From: Peptoniphilus phoceensis
GTDB lineage: Bacteria > Bacillota > Clostridia > Tissierellales > Peptoniphilaceae
Length of the DNA stretch: 64,000 nucleotides
Direction: 5' to 3'
Assembly (NCBI RefSeq): GCF_001517665.2
Contig: NZ_LN999809.1
Span: 353,501 to 417,500 of the forward strand
The notes under the pieces are model-generated. The model ran no database searches. It was not told where the DNA came from and saw only the letters and a list, made by a program, of their open reading frames with translations. Shown here one piece after another: positions 56,652 to 63,605 of this stretch (the stretch's first letter is position 1; each line of letters starts with the position of its first letter). Made by a program: the position numbers and the translations under genes.

Positions 56652-56751
56652 TATAATTTACTTAATTTCCATGTAAATAATGTAATTTTTGTATATATTT
56701 AATAATTATCCTTAATAAAAATTTTTTTGGATAAAAAGAAAATCTTATTCA

Positions 56752-56760
56752 TGTTATAAT
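56752..56760 (+). promoter_or_regulatory. extended -10 promoter directly before DUF503 gene
   Basis: TGTTATAAT ends seven bases before the ATG at 56768. With a normal 6-8 base distance from -10 to +1, transcription would begin at or next to the start codon. No ribosome site is present upstream. Confidence 0.6.
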
Positions 56761-56767
56761 AACTATT

Positions 56768-57049
56768 ATGATAATAGGAATATGTATTTGCGAAATTTTT
56801 ATTTTTAACGCAAACTCTCTCAAATCGAAGAGGTCTGTAGTTAAAAGTATTATTGAAAAATCAAAAAATAGATTTAATATTTCAATTGCTGAAGTAGGAG
56901 AAAATGACAAGTGGCAAAAAGCCATTATTGCCTTTTCAACTATATCTAATGATCAAAAAATTGTTGAAGGAACTATTGATAAGGTTATAAATTTTTTTGA
57001 TTCTTATAGCGAAATTGAAATTATAGATATAAAAAGAGAAATTTTATAA
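56768..57049 (+). CDS. DUF503 family protein (YlxP-like)
   Basis: A 93-aa protein of the DUF503/YlxP family: IFNANSLKSKRSVVKSIIEKSKNRFNISIAEVGENDKWQKA is the diagnostic core. Homologues often lie in the nusA-infB-rbfA operon and may bind RNA or ribosomes; the function is not settled. Here it stands alone upstream of nth. Family proteins begin MIIG like this one, so the ATG at 56768 is secure, and the gene may be translated from a leaderless message. It is divergent from oppA. Confidence 0.88.
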   Translation: MIIGICICEIFIFNANSLKSKRSVVKSIIEKSKNRFNISIAEVGENDKWQKAIIAFSTISNDQKIVEGTIDKVINFFDSYSEIEIIDIKREIL

Positions 57050-57066
57050 AAATAAGGGGAATAGAG

Positions 57067-57708
57067 ATGAAGGGAATTTTAAGCTATGATGAAGCTGATA
57101 AATGCCTTGATATATTAGAAGAAACTTATCCAGATGCTCACTGTGAATTAGAGCATAAAAATCCTTTTGAACTTTTGGTTGCAACCATTTTATCTGCTCA
57201 ATGCACAGATGTCAGGGTAAATAAGGTAACAGCTGAAATGTTTAAAAAATATAATAAGCCAGAAGATTTTGCCAATATGGATATTAATAAATTAGAAGAT
57301 CTTATAAGAGAATGTGGTTTATATAGGAACAAAGCAAAAAATATTAAGGCATCTTCTGATGTTATTTTAGAAGAATTTAATGGGAAAGTTCCGGAAACTA
57401 TAAATGAACTTATGAAACTACCTGGAGTTGGGAAAAAAACAGCAAATGTTGTTGCTTCAACTTGTTTTGGAGTTCCAGCTATAGCTGTTGATACTCATGT
57501 TTTTAGAGTTAGCAATAGAATAGGTTTTGTAAAAGAAAAAAATGTATCATCAACAGAGAAAGCTCTGCAAAATAAAATAGATAAGAGTAGATGGACAAAG
57601 GCTCATCATTTATTTATTTTTCATGGAAGAAGATGTTGCACAGCAAGAAATCCTAAATGTGATTTTTGTACAGTAAAAGATTTTTGTAAATATCATAAGG
57701 AGATATAA
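57067..57708 (+). CDS. nth: endonuclease III
   Basis: A 213-aa DNA glycosylase/AP lyase removing oxidised pyrimidines. It has ILSAQCTDVRVNKVT (about 38-52) and the helix-hairpin-helix LPGVGKKTANVV with catalytic lysine (about 118-130). The catalytic aspartate lies in AVDTHVFRVSNR (about 141) and the [4Fe-4S] loop is CCTARNPKCDFCTVKDFC (C-x6-C-x2-C-x5-C). Standard length. ATG follows AAGGGGAATAG, and the gene is probably co-transcribed with the DUF503 gene 17 bases upstream. Confidence 0.97.
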   Translation: MKGILSYDEADKCLDILEETYPDAHCELEHKNPFELLVATILSAQCTDVRVNKVTAEMFKKYNKPEDFANMDINKLEDLIRECGLYRNKAKNIKASSDVILEEFNGKVPETINELMKLPGVGKKTANVVASTCFGVPAIAVDTHVFRVSNRIGFVKEKNVSSTEKALQNKIDKSRWTKAHHLFIFHGRRCCTARNPKCDFCTVKDFCKYHKEI

Positions 57709-57713
57709 CTTAA

Positions 57714-59111
57714 ATGAAAAAATTAAGCAATAAAATTTTAAATGGAAATAAAAAGCTGCTTATTGTAATAGCTTTTATTTTGATGCTAATTTTTGTTTCC
57801 GTAATGTATTTTACAAATGAATCTTTAAATAACAAGATTCACAAGGGTATTAAAATTGAAGATGTTGATGTTTCAAATTTATCTAAAGAAGAGGCTCTAA
57901 AAAAAGTAAAAATAGCTACAGATGAAAAAATCGAAAATAAAAAAATTAATTTTTATTATGATGATAGTGATATTAATATAGGCCTCAAAGAATTTGGATA
58001 TAAAATGGATTTAGACAAGGCCGTTGATGAAGCTTATAACTATGGCCGCAGCAAAAATGTCTTTGGAAACTATCTTGATTTAATGTCTAGCTTGTTATTT
58101 AAGAAAAATATTGTAGCAGATTCTTCTTTTGATGAAATCAAAAGAGATAGGGTAATTTCTAATTTGGGAAAAGAAATTTTCAAAAGCCCAGAGGACGCTC
58201 ATGCTATTATAAATGAAGATGGGAGTGTAAAAATTGCTGATTCAGAGATTGGAAGATATCTTGATTTAAATGAAACTAAGACCTTACTAGACGAAGATTT
58301 GCTTAAAAAAGATAAAATAGAACTTCCAGTTTATAAAACAGAACCAAAAATTTATTCTTCTTATTTTGATGGAATTAATAAAGTTTTAGGAGATTTTAGT
58401 ACAGACTACTCTTCTTCAATAAATAACAGAAAAGAAAATATAAAAATTGCATCTTCTAAATTTAACAATTTAAAATTAAATCCCGGTGATGAAATTTCTT
58501 TTAATGATGTTGTTGGAGAAATCACAGAGGAGACTGGATTTAAAAGTGCAACAGTAATTGTCGGTGGAGAATACGAAAGTGGAATCGGCGGAGGAATTTG
58601 TCAAGTTTCCACAACCTTATATAATTCTTTAATTTTATCTGATCTTGAAATAATTGAAAGACATAATCACTCTAGACCAATTAATTATGTAGATCTTGGG
58701 ACAGATGCTGCAGTAGCTAGTGGATATAAGGATTTAAAATTTAAAAATAATACAAAAAATCCAATTTTAATATTGTCTGAAGCGGATGGAGAAAAATTAG
58801 ATTTTAAAGTCTTAGGAAATAGTAGTGACAGAGATTATGAAGTAAAAATATTAGCAGAAAGATTAGGAGTAGTGAGTCCAGATGTAAAAACAATTTATTC
58901 TGAATCTATTCCTGAGGGGGAAACCCTAGTAAGAGAAAGTGGAAAAAATGGTTATTCTTATAAAACCTATAAAGAAATCATAAAAAACGGTGAAGTTCTC
59001 GAGAAAAAAGAAATTTCAAATTCATATTATGTGCCAAAGGATAAAGTATTAGTAGTTGGTACTGGAATTTCAAATGACTCTGATGACGTTGATGAAGAAG
59101 ATGAAGATTAA
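57714..59111 (+). CDS. VanW family protein with peptidoglycan-binding-like domain
   Basis: A 465-aa envelope protein. One N-terminal helix (about 15-34) acts as signal anchor. A YoaR-like/PG_binding_4 domain (about 45-200) is followed by the VanW domain with LNPGDEISFNDVVGEITEETG, GGGICQVSTTLYNSLILSDLEIIERHNHS and DAAVASGYKDLKFKNNT. A G5-like beta segment (about 400-440) ends the protein before an acidic tail. VanW occurs in vancomycin resistance clusters, but chromosomal VanW proteins are common in Clostridia and of unknown function, so no resistance is implied. It starts five bases after nth. Confidence 0.9.
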   Translation: MKKLSNKILNGNKKLLIVIAFILMLIFVSVMYFTNESLNNKIHKGIKIEDVDVSNLSKEEALKKVKIATDEKIENKKINFYYDDSDINIGLKEFGYKMDLDKAVDEAYNYGRSKNVFGNYLDLMSSLLFKKNIVADSSFDEIKRDRVISNLGKEIFKSPEDAHAIINEDGSVKIADSEIGRYLDLNETKTLLDEDLLKKDKIELPVYKTEPKIYSSYFDGINKVLGDFSTDYSSSINNRKENIKIASSKFNNLKLNPGDEISFNDVVGEITEETGFKSATVIVGGEYESGIGGGICQVSTTLYNSLILSDLEIIERHNHSRPINYVDLGTDAAVASGYKDLKFKNNTKNPILILSEADGEKLDFKVLGNSSDRDYEVKILAERLGVVSPDVKTIYSESIPEGETLVRESGKNGYSYKTYKEIIKNGEVLEKKEISNSYYVPKDKVLVVGTGISNDSDDVDEEDED

Positions 59112-59136
59112 TAAGGGCTTAGGCTCTTATTTTTTT
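59110..59136 (+). terminator. intrinsic terminator overlapping VanW stop codon
   Basis: A 9-bp stem AATAAGGGC/GCTCTTATT (59110-59118, 59123-59131; one G-U) with a TTAG loop and a T tail. Its 5' arm starts inside the stop codon, as at coaBC. Confidence 0.85.
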
Positions 59137-59202
59137 ATAATAAAAATTGATCTTACATTATCAATGAGTAATTTAATTAAATAGCATTGATCTTGAGATT
59201 TA

Positions 59203-59211
59203 TGATAGAAT
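59203..59211 (+). promoter_or_regulatory. extended -10 promoter directly before 59218 gene
   Basis: TGATAGAAT ends six bases before the ATG at 59218, again placing +1 at or near the start codon. No purine-rich ribosome site is found between 59180 and the ATG. Confidence 0.55.
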
Positions 59212-59217
59212 AGCATT

Positions 59218-59799
59218 ATGAAAATATTTGATGTATTTAAAAAGAAAAAGTCAATTTATAGAATTCTTTTAGAAAACAATTTTGATTTAAATAAATTATC
59301 TGAAGTCAAGGATTTTAATTTATCTGATGGATCTTATGAACTTAGTATCTTAAAAGGTGAAGAACAACTTACCCATGTAAATACTAAAGAGATAAATAAA
59401 GCTGTTGATGATTACTATCTTAGGGATAATAAGGCGATAGATGAATTTGAAGATTTTTTTAAAAATAATAAGGCCCTTGAAGCAGAAAGAAATTTTTTAA
59501 CATATTTACTGCAAAAAATAGAATTTGATGAAAGTATATTAATTGGTCTTTCTATTTTACTTATGAGAGATTCTAAAAATGAAGAATCTGTAAAGTTTGG
59601 TATGCTTTTGACCAAATATTACAACTTGATAGAAGTTAGAAGAGCCTATGAAATATTTTTAAACTTATTAAAACATCCAGCTTTTATATATTATGGATTA
59701 AATGTTTTAAAAAATATAGATTACGGTATAATTGATGATTTATATGAAAATATGACCGATGTTGGAAAAGAAATAGTAGAGGAGAAAGCATGGAATTAG
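59218..59799 (+). CDS. hypothetical alpha-helical protein
   Basis: Not recognised. A 193-aa soluble, acidic protein predicted mostly helical, with no signal peptide, no membrane segment and no metal or nucleotide motif. The middle and C-terminal parts (about 75-190) look like short paired helices of the HEAT/TPR type. It overlaps the cvfB start by ten bases and supplies its GAGGAG ribosome site, so the two are translated together, hinting at an RNA-related role. A leaderless message is likely from promoter spacing. Confidence 0.75.
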   Translation: MKIFDVFKKKKSIYRILLENNFDLNKLSEVKDFNLSDGSYELSILKGEEQLTHVNTKEINKAVDDYYLRDNKAIDEFEDFFKNNKALEAERNFLTYLLQKIEFDESILIGLSILLMRDSKNEESVKFGMLLTKYYNLIEVRRAYEIFLNLLKHPAFIYYGLNVLKNIDYGIIDDLYENMTDVGKEIVEEKAWN

Positions 59800-60617
59800 G
59801 AAAAATACAAACACTTAAAGTTGCTTCAAAAAAAGATGGAATTATAAAACTATCAGATGCAAATGGAGAAAAAGTTTCACTTGCAAAAGGTGAAGGAGAA
59901 AAATTAAAAGTTGGAGAAGAAGTCGAAGCCTTTGTTTATAATATTCATGAAGAATTTGAAGCAACATTAAAAAGGCCCTATGCTCAAGTGGGTGAATTAA
60001 AAAAGTTAAGAGTTGTCGATAAGGCAAAGGTTGGTTACTTTGTTGATAATGGAATAGGAAAAGATATTTTTCTACCATTTAAAGAAAGTTTTGGAAGACT
60101 CACTGTTGGAGATGAATATCTTTTTTATTTATACCACGATAAAAGTGATAGACTTGCACTAACAATGAATATTAAAGACAAATTAAGCACAGAGGGACAT
60201 TTAAAAGTAAATGATATTGTAAAAGGAACAATTTATAGTATTGGAAGACCTGGAGCCTTTGTTGCAATTGAAAATAAATATGACGGTATGATACCAATTG
60301 AAGAAATAAAGGGGATTCATAAAATTGGTGAAGAAGTGGAAGCAAGAGTTCAAAGAATTTTAAAAACTGGATTTATAACTTTGACATTTAGAGAAAAAGC
60401 ATATAAGCAAATAGATGCTGATTCAGATTTAATCTTAGAACTTCTTGAAGACAATGGCGGAGTACTTGAACTTGGAGACAAATCTGACCCAGAACTTATA
60501 AAAGATTTAACTGGTCTTAGTAAAAAAGCTTACAAAAGGGCTGTTGGACATTTATACAAAAATAGAAAAATTAATATTTATGATACGAAAATAGAGTTGA
60601 AACATGGAAGAAAATAA
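59790..60617 (+). CDS. cvfB: S1 RNA-binding protein CvfB
   Basis: A 275-aa protein of the CvfB family, which has S1-like domains followed by a winged helix. Successive beta-barrel regions lie at about 1-60, 65-130 (VGYFVDNGIGKDIFLPFKE) and 140-210 (VKGTIYSIGRPGAFVAIENKYDGMIP). The C-terminal wHTH (about 215-272) contains LTGLSKKAYKRAVGHLYKNRKI. CvfB binds RNA and affects virulence-gene expression in staphylococci. ATG after GAGGAG; overlaps rlmD by 14 bases. Confidence 0.92.
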   Translation: MELGKIQTLKVASKKDGIIKLSDANGEKVSLAKGEGEKLKVGEEVEAFVYNIHEEFEATLKRPYAQVGELKKLRVVDKAKVGYFVDNGIGKDIFLPFKESFGRLTVGDEYLFYLYHDKSDRLALTMNIKDKLSTEGHLKVNDIVKGTIYSIGRPGAFVAIENKYDGMIPIEEIKGIHKIGEEVEARVQRILKTGFITLTFREKAYKQIDADSDLILELLEDNGGVLELGDKSDPELIKDLTGLSKKAYKRAVGHLYKNRKINIYDTKIELKHGRK

Positions 60618-61884
60618 ATTTATAGGGGAAATTTTAGACTTTGACTTCAAAGGGCTTGGAATGACAAAACTTAATGGAAAACCAGTATTTTTAGATGCTG
60701 GTGTAATAGGAGATAAAGTCGAATTTATAGTTACAAAAAATAAAAAGAATTTCTCAAAAGGGAAAATAACTAATACTATAAAAAAATCAAAGGACAGAGT
60801 GGAAAGCCCCTGTCCTTATTTTAAAGAATGTGGTGGATGCGATTTCTTAAACTATTCTGATGAAAAAGAATTAAAGTGGAAGGAAAAGGACGTAAATAAA
60901 AATTTAAATCGACTTGCAGAATTAAATATTGAAGTCCAAGAAGTTATAGATTCACCTGAAAAAATCAAATATAGAAATAATATGCAATTTCAAGTCAGAG
61001 ATGGAAAAATTGGACTTTTTGCAAAAAATTCTAAAGAAATAATTCCTATAAAAAATTGCATTATGCAGAGAGATTCAGCAAATGAAGTTTTAAGAATAAT
61101 GTGGAAATATAAAAAACTAAAGGACTTAAAAAGAATTGGAATTAGAACAAATTATAAGGGAGAAGTCCTTTTAATACTCGTGTCCAAAAAAGGAAAGCTT
61201 GAAATTAAAGATATTCTCTCAGATTTAATTGATTTAGGAGTCAGGTCAATTTATATAAATTATAACAAGGAAGATAGAACTCACTATTCAAGAGAATTTG
61301 AAAAAATATTTGGTGATGGCTCTATAGAAGAGGAACTTTTAGGAATAAAATATAAAATTTCTCCAGAATCTTTTTTCCAAATCAATAGACTTGCAACAGA
61401 AGAATTATATAAAAAAGCGATAGAATATCTCAATCCTAAAGAAGATGATAAAATCTATGACTTATACTGTGGAGTTGGATCAATTTCACTTTCAGTAGCG
61501 AGAAGAGAATGTGATGTAACAGGAATAGAAATAGTAGATAGTGCTGTTGACGATGCGAGAGAAAATGCAGAAAACAACAAAATTGAAGCAAGATTTGTAA
61601 AAGGATCAGCAGAAGAAGCCATAGAAAAACTTTGGGAGGAAGAAAAAAAATACCCTAATAAAATAATAGTCGACCCTCCAAGAAAGGGCTTAGACGAAAA
61701 ATTAGTAAACTTTTTAAAAGAAAATCCAGTGGATAGAATAGTTTACATATCATGTAATCCAGCAACCCAAGCGAGAGATTTAAAATCCCTAAAAGAAATC
61801 TATAATGTGGAAAAAGTAGCATTAGTTAATTTATTTCCAAATACAGCTCACGTTGAGACTGTAGTATTGATGTCAAGAGAATAG
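60604..61884 (+). CDS. rlmD: 23S rRNA (uracil-C5) methyltransferase, RlmD/RlmCD family
   Basis: A 426-aa RumA-type enzyme making m5U in 23S rRNA. An N-terminal TRAM domain (about 1-55) is followed by a [4Fe-4S] site with CPYFKECGGC (about 63-72) and a later cysteine. The SAM domain has YDLYCGVGSISLSVA, IVDPPRKGLDEK and the nucleophile loop YISCNPATQARDL. It ends FPNTAHVETVVLMSRE, a normal RlmD terminus. A detached RlmD-like C-terminal extension lies 1.4 kb downstream, beyond mobile-element remnants, so the 3' end may have been an insertion target. Confidence 0.95.
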   Translation: MEENKFIGEILDFDFKGLGMTKLNGKPVFLDAGVIGDKVEFIVTKNKKNFSKGKITNTIKKSKDRVESPCPYFKECGGCDFLNYSDEKELKWKEKDVNKNLNRLAELNIEVQEVIDSPEKIKYRNNMQFQVRDGKIGLFAKNSKEIIPIKNCIMQRDSANEVLRIMWKYKKLKDLKRIGIRTNYKGEVLLILVSKKGKLEIKDILSDLIDLGVRSIYINYNKEDRTHYSREFEKIFGDGSIEEELLGIKYKISPESFFQINRLATEELYKKAIEYLNPKEDDKIYDLYCGVGSISLSVARRECDVTGIEIVDSAVDDARENAENNKIEARFVKGSAEEAIEKLWEEEKKYPNKIIVDPPRKGLDEKLVNFLKENPVDRIVYISCNPATQARDLKSLKEIYNVEKVALVNLFPNTAHVETVVLMSRE

Positions 61885-62224
61885 GATAAGATGTTACAAG
61901 ATTGTTGGTATCAATGGCTTTTAGGATTGTTGAAAGAAACCTTAAAACCATTTTTCTATTAGAAAAACACCTTGTGGGAACAGTTCAAGTGTAGATTATT
62001 GCAGGGTGTGTAGACACTATGGATATTTTAGATGGAGTGAACAGGATGGATAATATCAGACTGCTTATCATATAATAAAAATGATATAATATTAATTAGG
62101 TTGAATTAAGGACTTCAATATGCATAAAAAAATAAATCTCATTATTCCAATTGGAAGATTGGCTTAGGATAAAATTAAACATTCCTGGAAAATATGGTAT
62201 TCTAATTTTGTGTGGTGATGAACT
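61885..62224 (+). other. non-coding region after rlmD, decayed DNA
   Basis: No gene can be supported. The six frames contain only short open stretches, such as a 19-residue run at about 61993-62053 with a CxxC (YCRVCRHYGYFRWSEQDG) that looks like the end of a lost small protein. TATAAT-like sequences are scattered near 62076. A possible extended -10 (TGGTATTCT, about 62192-62200) precedes the 62225 gene. The composition is similar to the genome but with more stop codons than any coding region. Confidence 0.6.
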
Positions 62225-62632
62225 ATGAACAAAAAATTAAAAAGAAAATTAAAAAGAGAAGATAGATTAAAAAATTTTTATTTAAAATTTAAACAAAGCA
62301 GACTATATTATGGAGTGATGATTTTAATTATATTGTTAGGTCTTTTGTTTTTTCCAACAGGAAATATTATTTTTGAAGTCTTTTCCAAAGGACCATTTAT
62401 TGCAGGACCCTATATAATGCTAACCCTTATGTTTTTTGCATTTGCTTTTTACAAAAATATATATTTATATCTATTTGTTATAGGCCTATTTATAATTAGC
62501 TCATTCATATCATTTGTTGGTGTAGCCATGGGCAGTACAAATGGTGATGAATTGTTGCTTTTTTTCCTACCAATTGTGATATTATTAGTAATAAACATAT
62601 GTATAGCCTTATTTACGTATAAATATAAATAA
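62225..62632 (+). CDS. small hypothetical membrane protein
   Basis: Not recognised. A 135-aa protein with a strongly basic first 28 residues (MNKKLKRKLKREDR) and four hydrophobic helices (about 29-48, 58-75, 78-103, 112-132). ATG follows GTGGTGATG. It is isolated in decayed DNA after rlmD and ends at a hairpin, so it may be cargo of a former mobile element or a strain-specific accessory gene. No motif suggests toxin, immunity or transport, though small polytopic proteins in such places are often immunity or phage-exclusion factors; that is speculation. Confidence 0.6.
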   Translation: MNKKLKRKLKREDRLKNFYLKFKQSRLYYGVMILIILLGLLFFPTGNIIFEVFSKGPFIAGPYIMLTLMFFAFAFYKNIYLYLFVIGLFIISSFISFVGVAMGSTNGDELLLFFLPIVILLVINICIALFTYKYK

Positions 62633-62645
62633 AAAATATCTTTTC

Positions 62646-62688
62646 AATGGTATGTTTTCTGTAGTGAACAGGAGACATACCATTTTAT
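62646..62688 (+). terminator. inverted repeat after small membrane protein gene
   Basis: Perfect 10-bp arms AATGGTATGT/ACATACCATT (62646-62655, 62675-62684) around a 19-base loop, followed by TTATCT. Probably a weak terminator; a decayed element end is possible. Confidence 0.5.
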
Positions 62689-62703
62689 CTATTGGATCTT
62701 AGT

Positions 62704-62796
62704 CAAATAGCCTTATGGTCAGGGAAATATCCAAAAGTAAAAGAAAGTTTGGAAAATAAAGAAAATATCTTCACCTATTTAGAATATCCTAAATAA
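62704..62796 (+). pseudogene. IS256-family transposase fragment
   Basis: A 30-residue open stretch includes WSGKYPKVKESLENKENI and then FTYLEYPK before a stop. It matches the region of IS256/mutator transposases that reads like WGKKYP-(V)-(S)-W-NWD-(L)-F-YP just before the conserved TTNAIES block, which is absent here. Only this scrap remains. The assignment is from pattern memory, not a search. Confidence 0.55.
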
Positions 62797-62855
62797 ATAA
62801 GACCTAGTATATAGACAAACAAAATAAGGGAATCATTTAAGAAACAGTTAAATAA

Positions 62856-62995
62856 GCGTTTTTAGAAAATCAGGAATTAGAAATAGAACGCTATAATGAA
62901 GAATTGGTAAGAAAACTAGTAGAGAAGATAGTCATTTATGAAAAAAGTTTAAAGTAATATTCAAATCAGGACTTGAAGTTGAAATAGAAAATTGA
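62856..62995 (+). pseudogene. large serine recombinase C-terminus, frameshifted
   Basis: Residues ENQELEIERYNEELVRKLVE and then KIVIYEKSLK run to a stop at 62955. The neighbouring frame continues KVIFKSGLEVEIEN to 62995. Together they reproduce the C-terminal signature of large serine recombinases of Tn4451/Tn1549-type elements (Y-[DN]-E-L-V-R-K-L-[IV]-E-K-[IV]-x-V-Y followed by FKSG-x-E-[IV]). One frameshift near 62952 and loss of the catalytic N-terminus make it a dead remnant. Confidence 0.7.
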
Positions 62996-63032
62996 CAGGG
63001 ATAAAAAGTAAATATACAATAGAAATAACAGT

Positions 63033-63076
63033 ACCCGACACGCCTCTTAATAATGCGGTGTAAGTCGGGTCTTTTG
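63033..63076 (+). terminator. GC-rich hairpin, plus-strand terminator-like
   Basis: ACCCGAC (63033-63039) pairs with GTCGGGT (63064-63070), with an additional inner stem, followed by CTTTTG. It is unusually GC-rich for the window. Confidence 0.45.
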
Positions 63077-63081
63077 ATTGC

Positions 63082-63112
63082 AAAAAAGCCCCGCCACGTA
63101 TGGCAAGGGCTT
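63082..63112 (-). terminator. GC-rich hairpin, minus-strand terminator-like
   Basis: AAGCCC (63086-63091) pairs with GGGCTT (63107-63112), and GCC/GGC extend it. Read on the minus strand, it ends in six T residues. It would stop transcription coming from the right. Confidence 0.55.
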
Positions 63113-63275
63113 GTTCCTTATCAATATTGTAAAAGGAAATTTTATTAATTCTAGTACTTGTAGAAATAAAATTTGTATGCATAGAAACTATAAAGATATT
63201 AAGAGTGGTTTATAATCAATCAATTAGTGGTCATATTTCCACATACGAGGCTTTTGAAAATTTGTTAGTTTTATC

Positions 63276-63605
63276 CATACTGACCACTCAAGTCACGCGG
63301 AGACGGTAGCTCTGTTGTCCAAACTAAATACAGAACATCATTTAGACATAGAAATAGGGGAAGATGAATTATCTGAAATTGACTTTTCAAAAGACGCAAC
63401 TTATGGAGAAATTAAAAAGTATGTGTTAGATAAATACGGACTAAAAGTTTCAAGCCTATATATTGCACAAATAAAAAGGAAATATGGTCTAATAGAGAGA
63501 GAAAATTATAATTTTAGTAAGAAAGAAAATCAAAGAGTGCCAAATTGCCCAAAAGAAAAAGAAAAAGCAATCGAAGATGCTTTAGAGCATTTTGGAATGA
63601 TTTAA
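63276..63605 (+). pseudogene. detached C-terminal part of an RlmD/RumA-type methyltransferase
   Basis: The frame is open from 63258. From HTDHSSHAETVALLSKLN it matches the last motif of RlmD (HVETVVLMS in the intact gene upstream). It then has the roughly 95-residue extension found on many Clostridial RlmD proteins (ATYGEIKKYVLDKYGLKVSS, YIAQIKRKYGLIERENYN, PKEKEKAIEDALEHFGMI). No start codon or ribosome site is convincing (TTG at 63315 only). All catalytic parts are missing. It is either the severed tail of the upstream rlmD or a piece of a second copy brought in with mobile DNA. Confidence 0.75.

Larger units (their letters stand above)
62961..63182 (-). other. minus-strand open frame, possible remnant gene
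   Basis: A 73-codon open frame on the minus strand. The middle (DKEQALAIRGGAFLQSKDPT, then YTALLRGVSGT) reads like real protein with balanced composition. The C-terminal 25 residues overlap the antisense of the recombinase remnant and look like read-out. GC content is above the neighbourhood, suggesting foreign origin. Both GC-rich hairpins lie inside it, which argues against it being intact. Function not recognised. Confidence 0.3.

Noticed and set aside
57714..59111. Vancomycin resistance locus
   Set aside because: VanW proteins are common in Clostridia. No vanA/B ligase, vanH, vanX or vanRS genes are adjacent.
59181..59217. Direct repeat ATAGCATT ahead of the 59218 gene as an operator
   Set aside because: Eight bases in AT-rich DNA, 30 bases apart, with no further copies; chance is the simpler reading.
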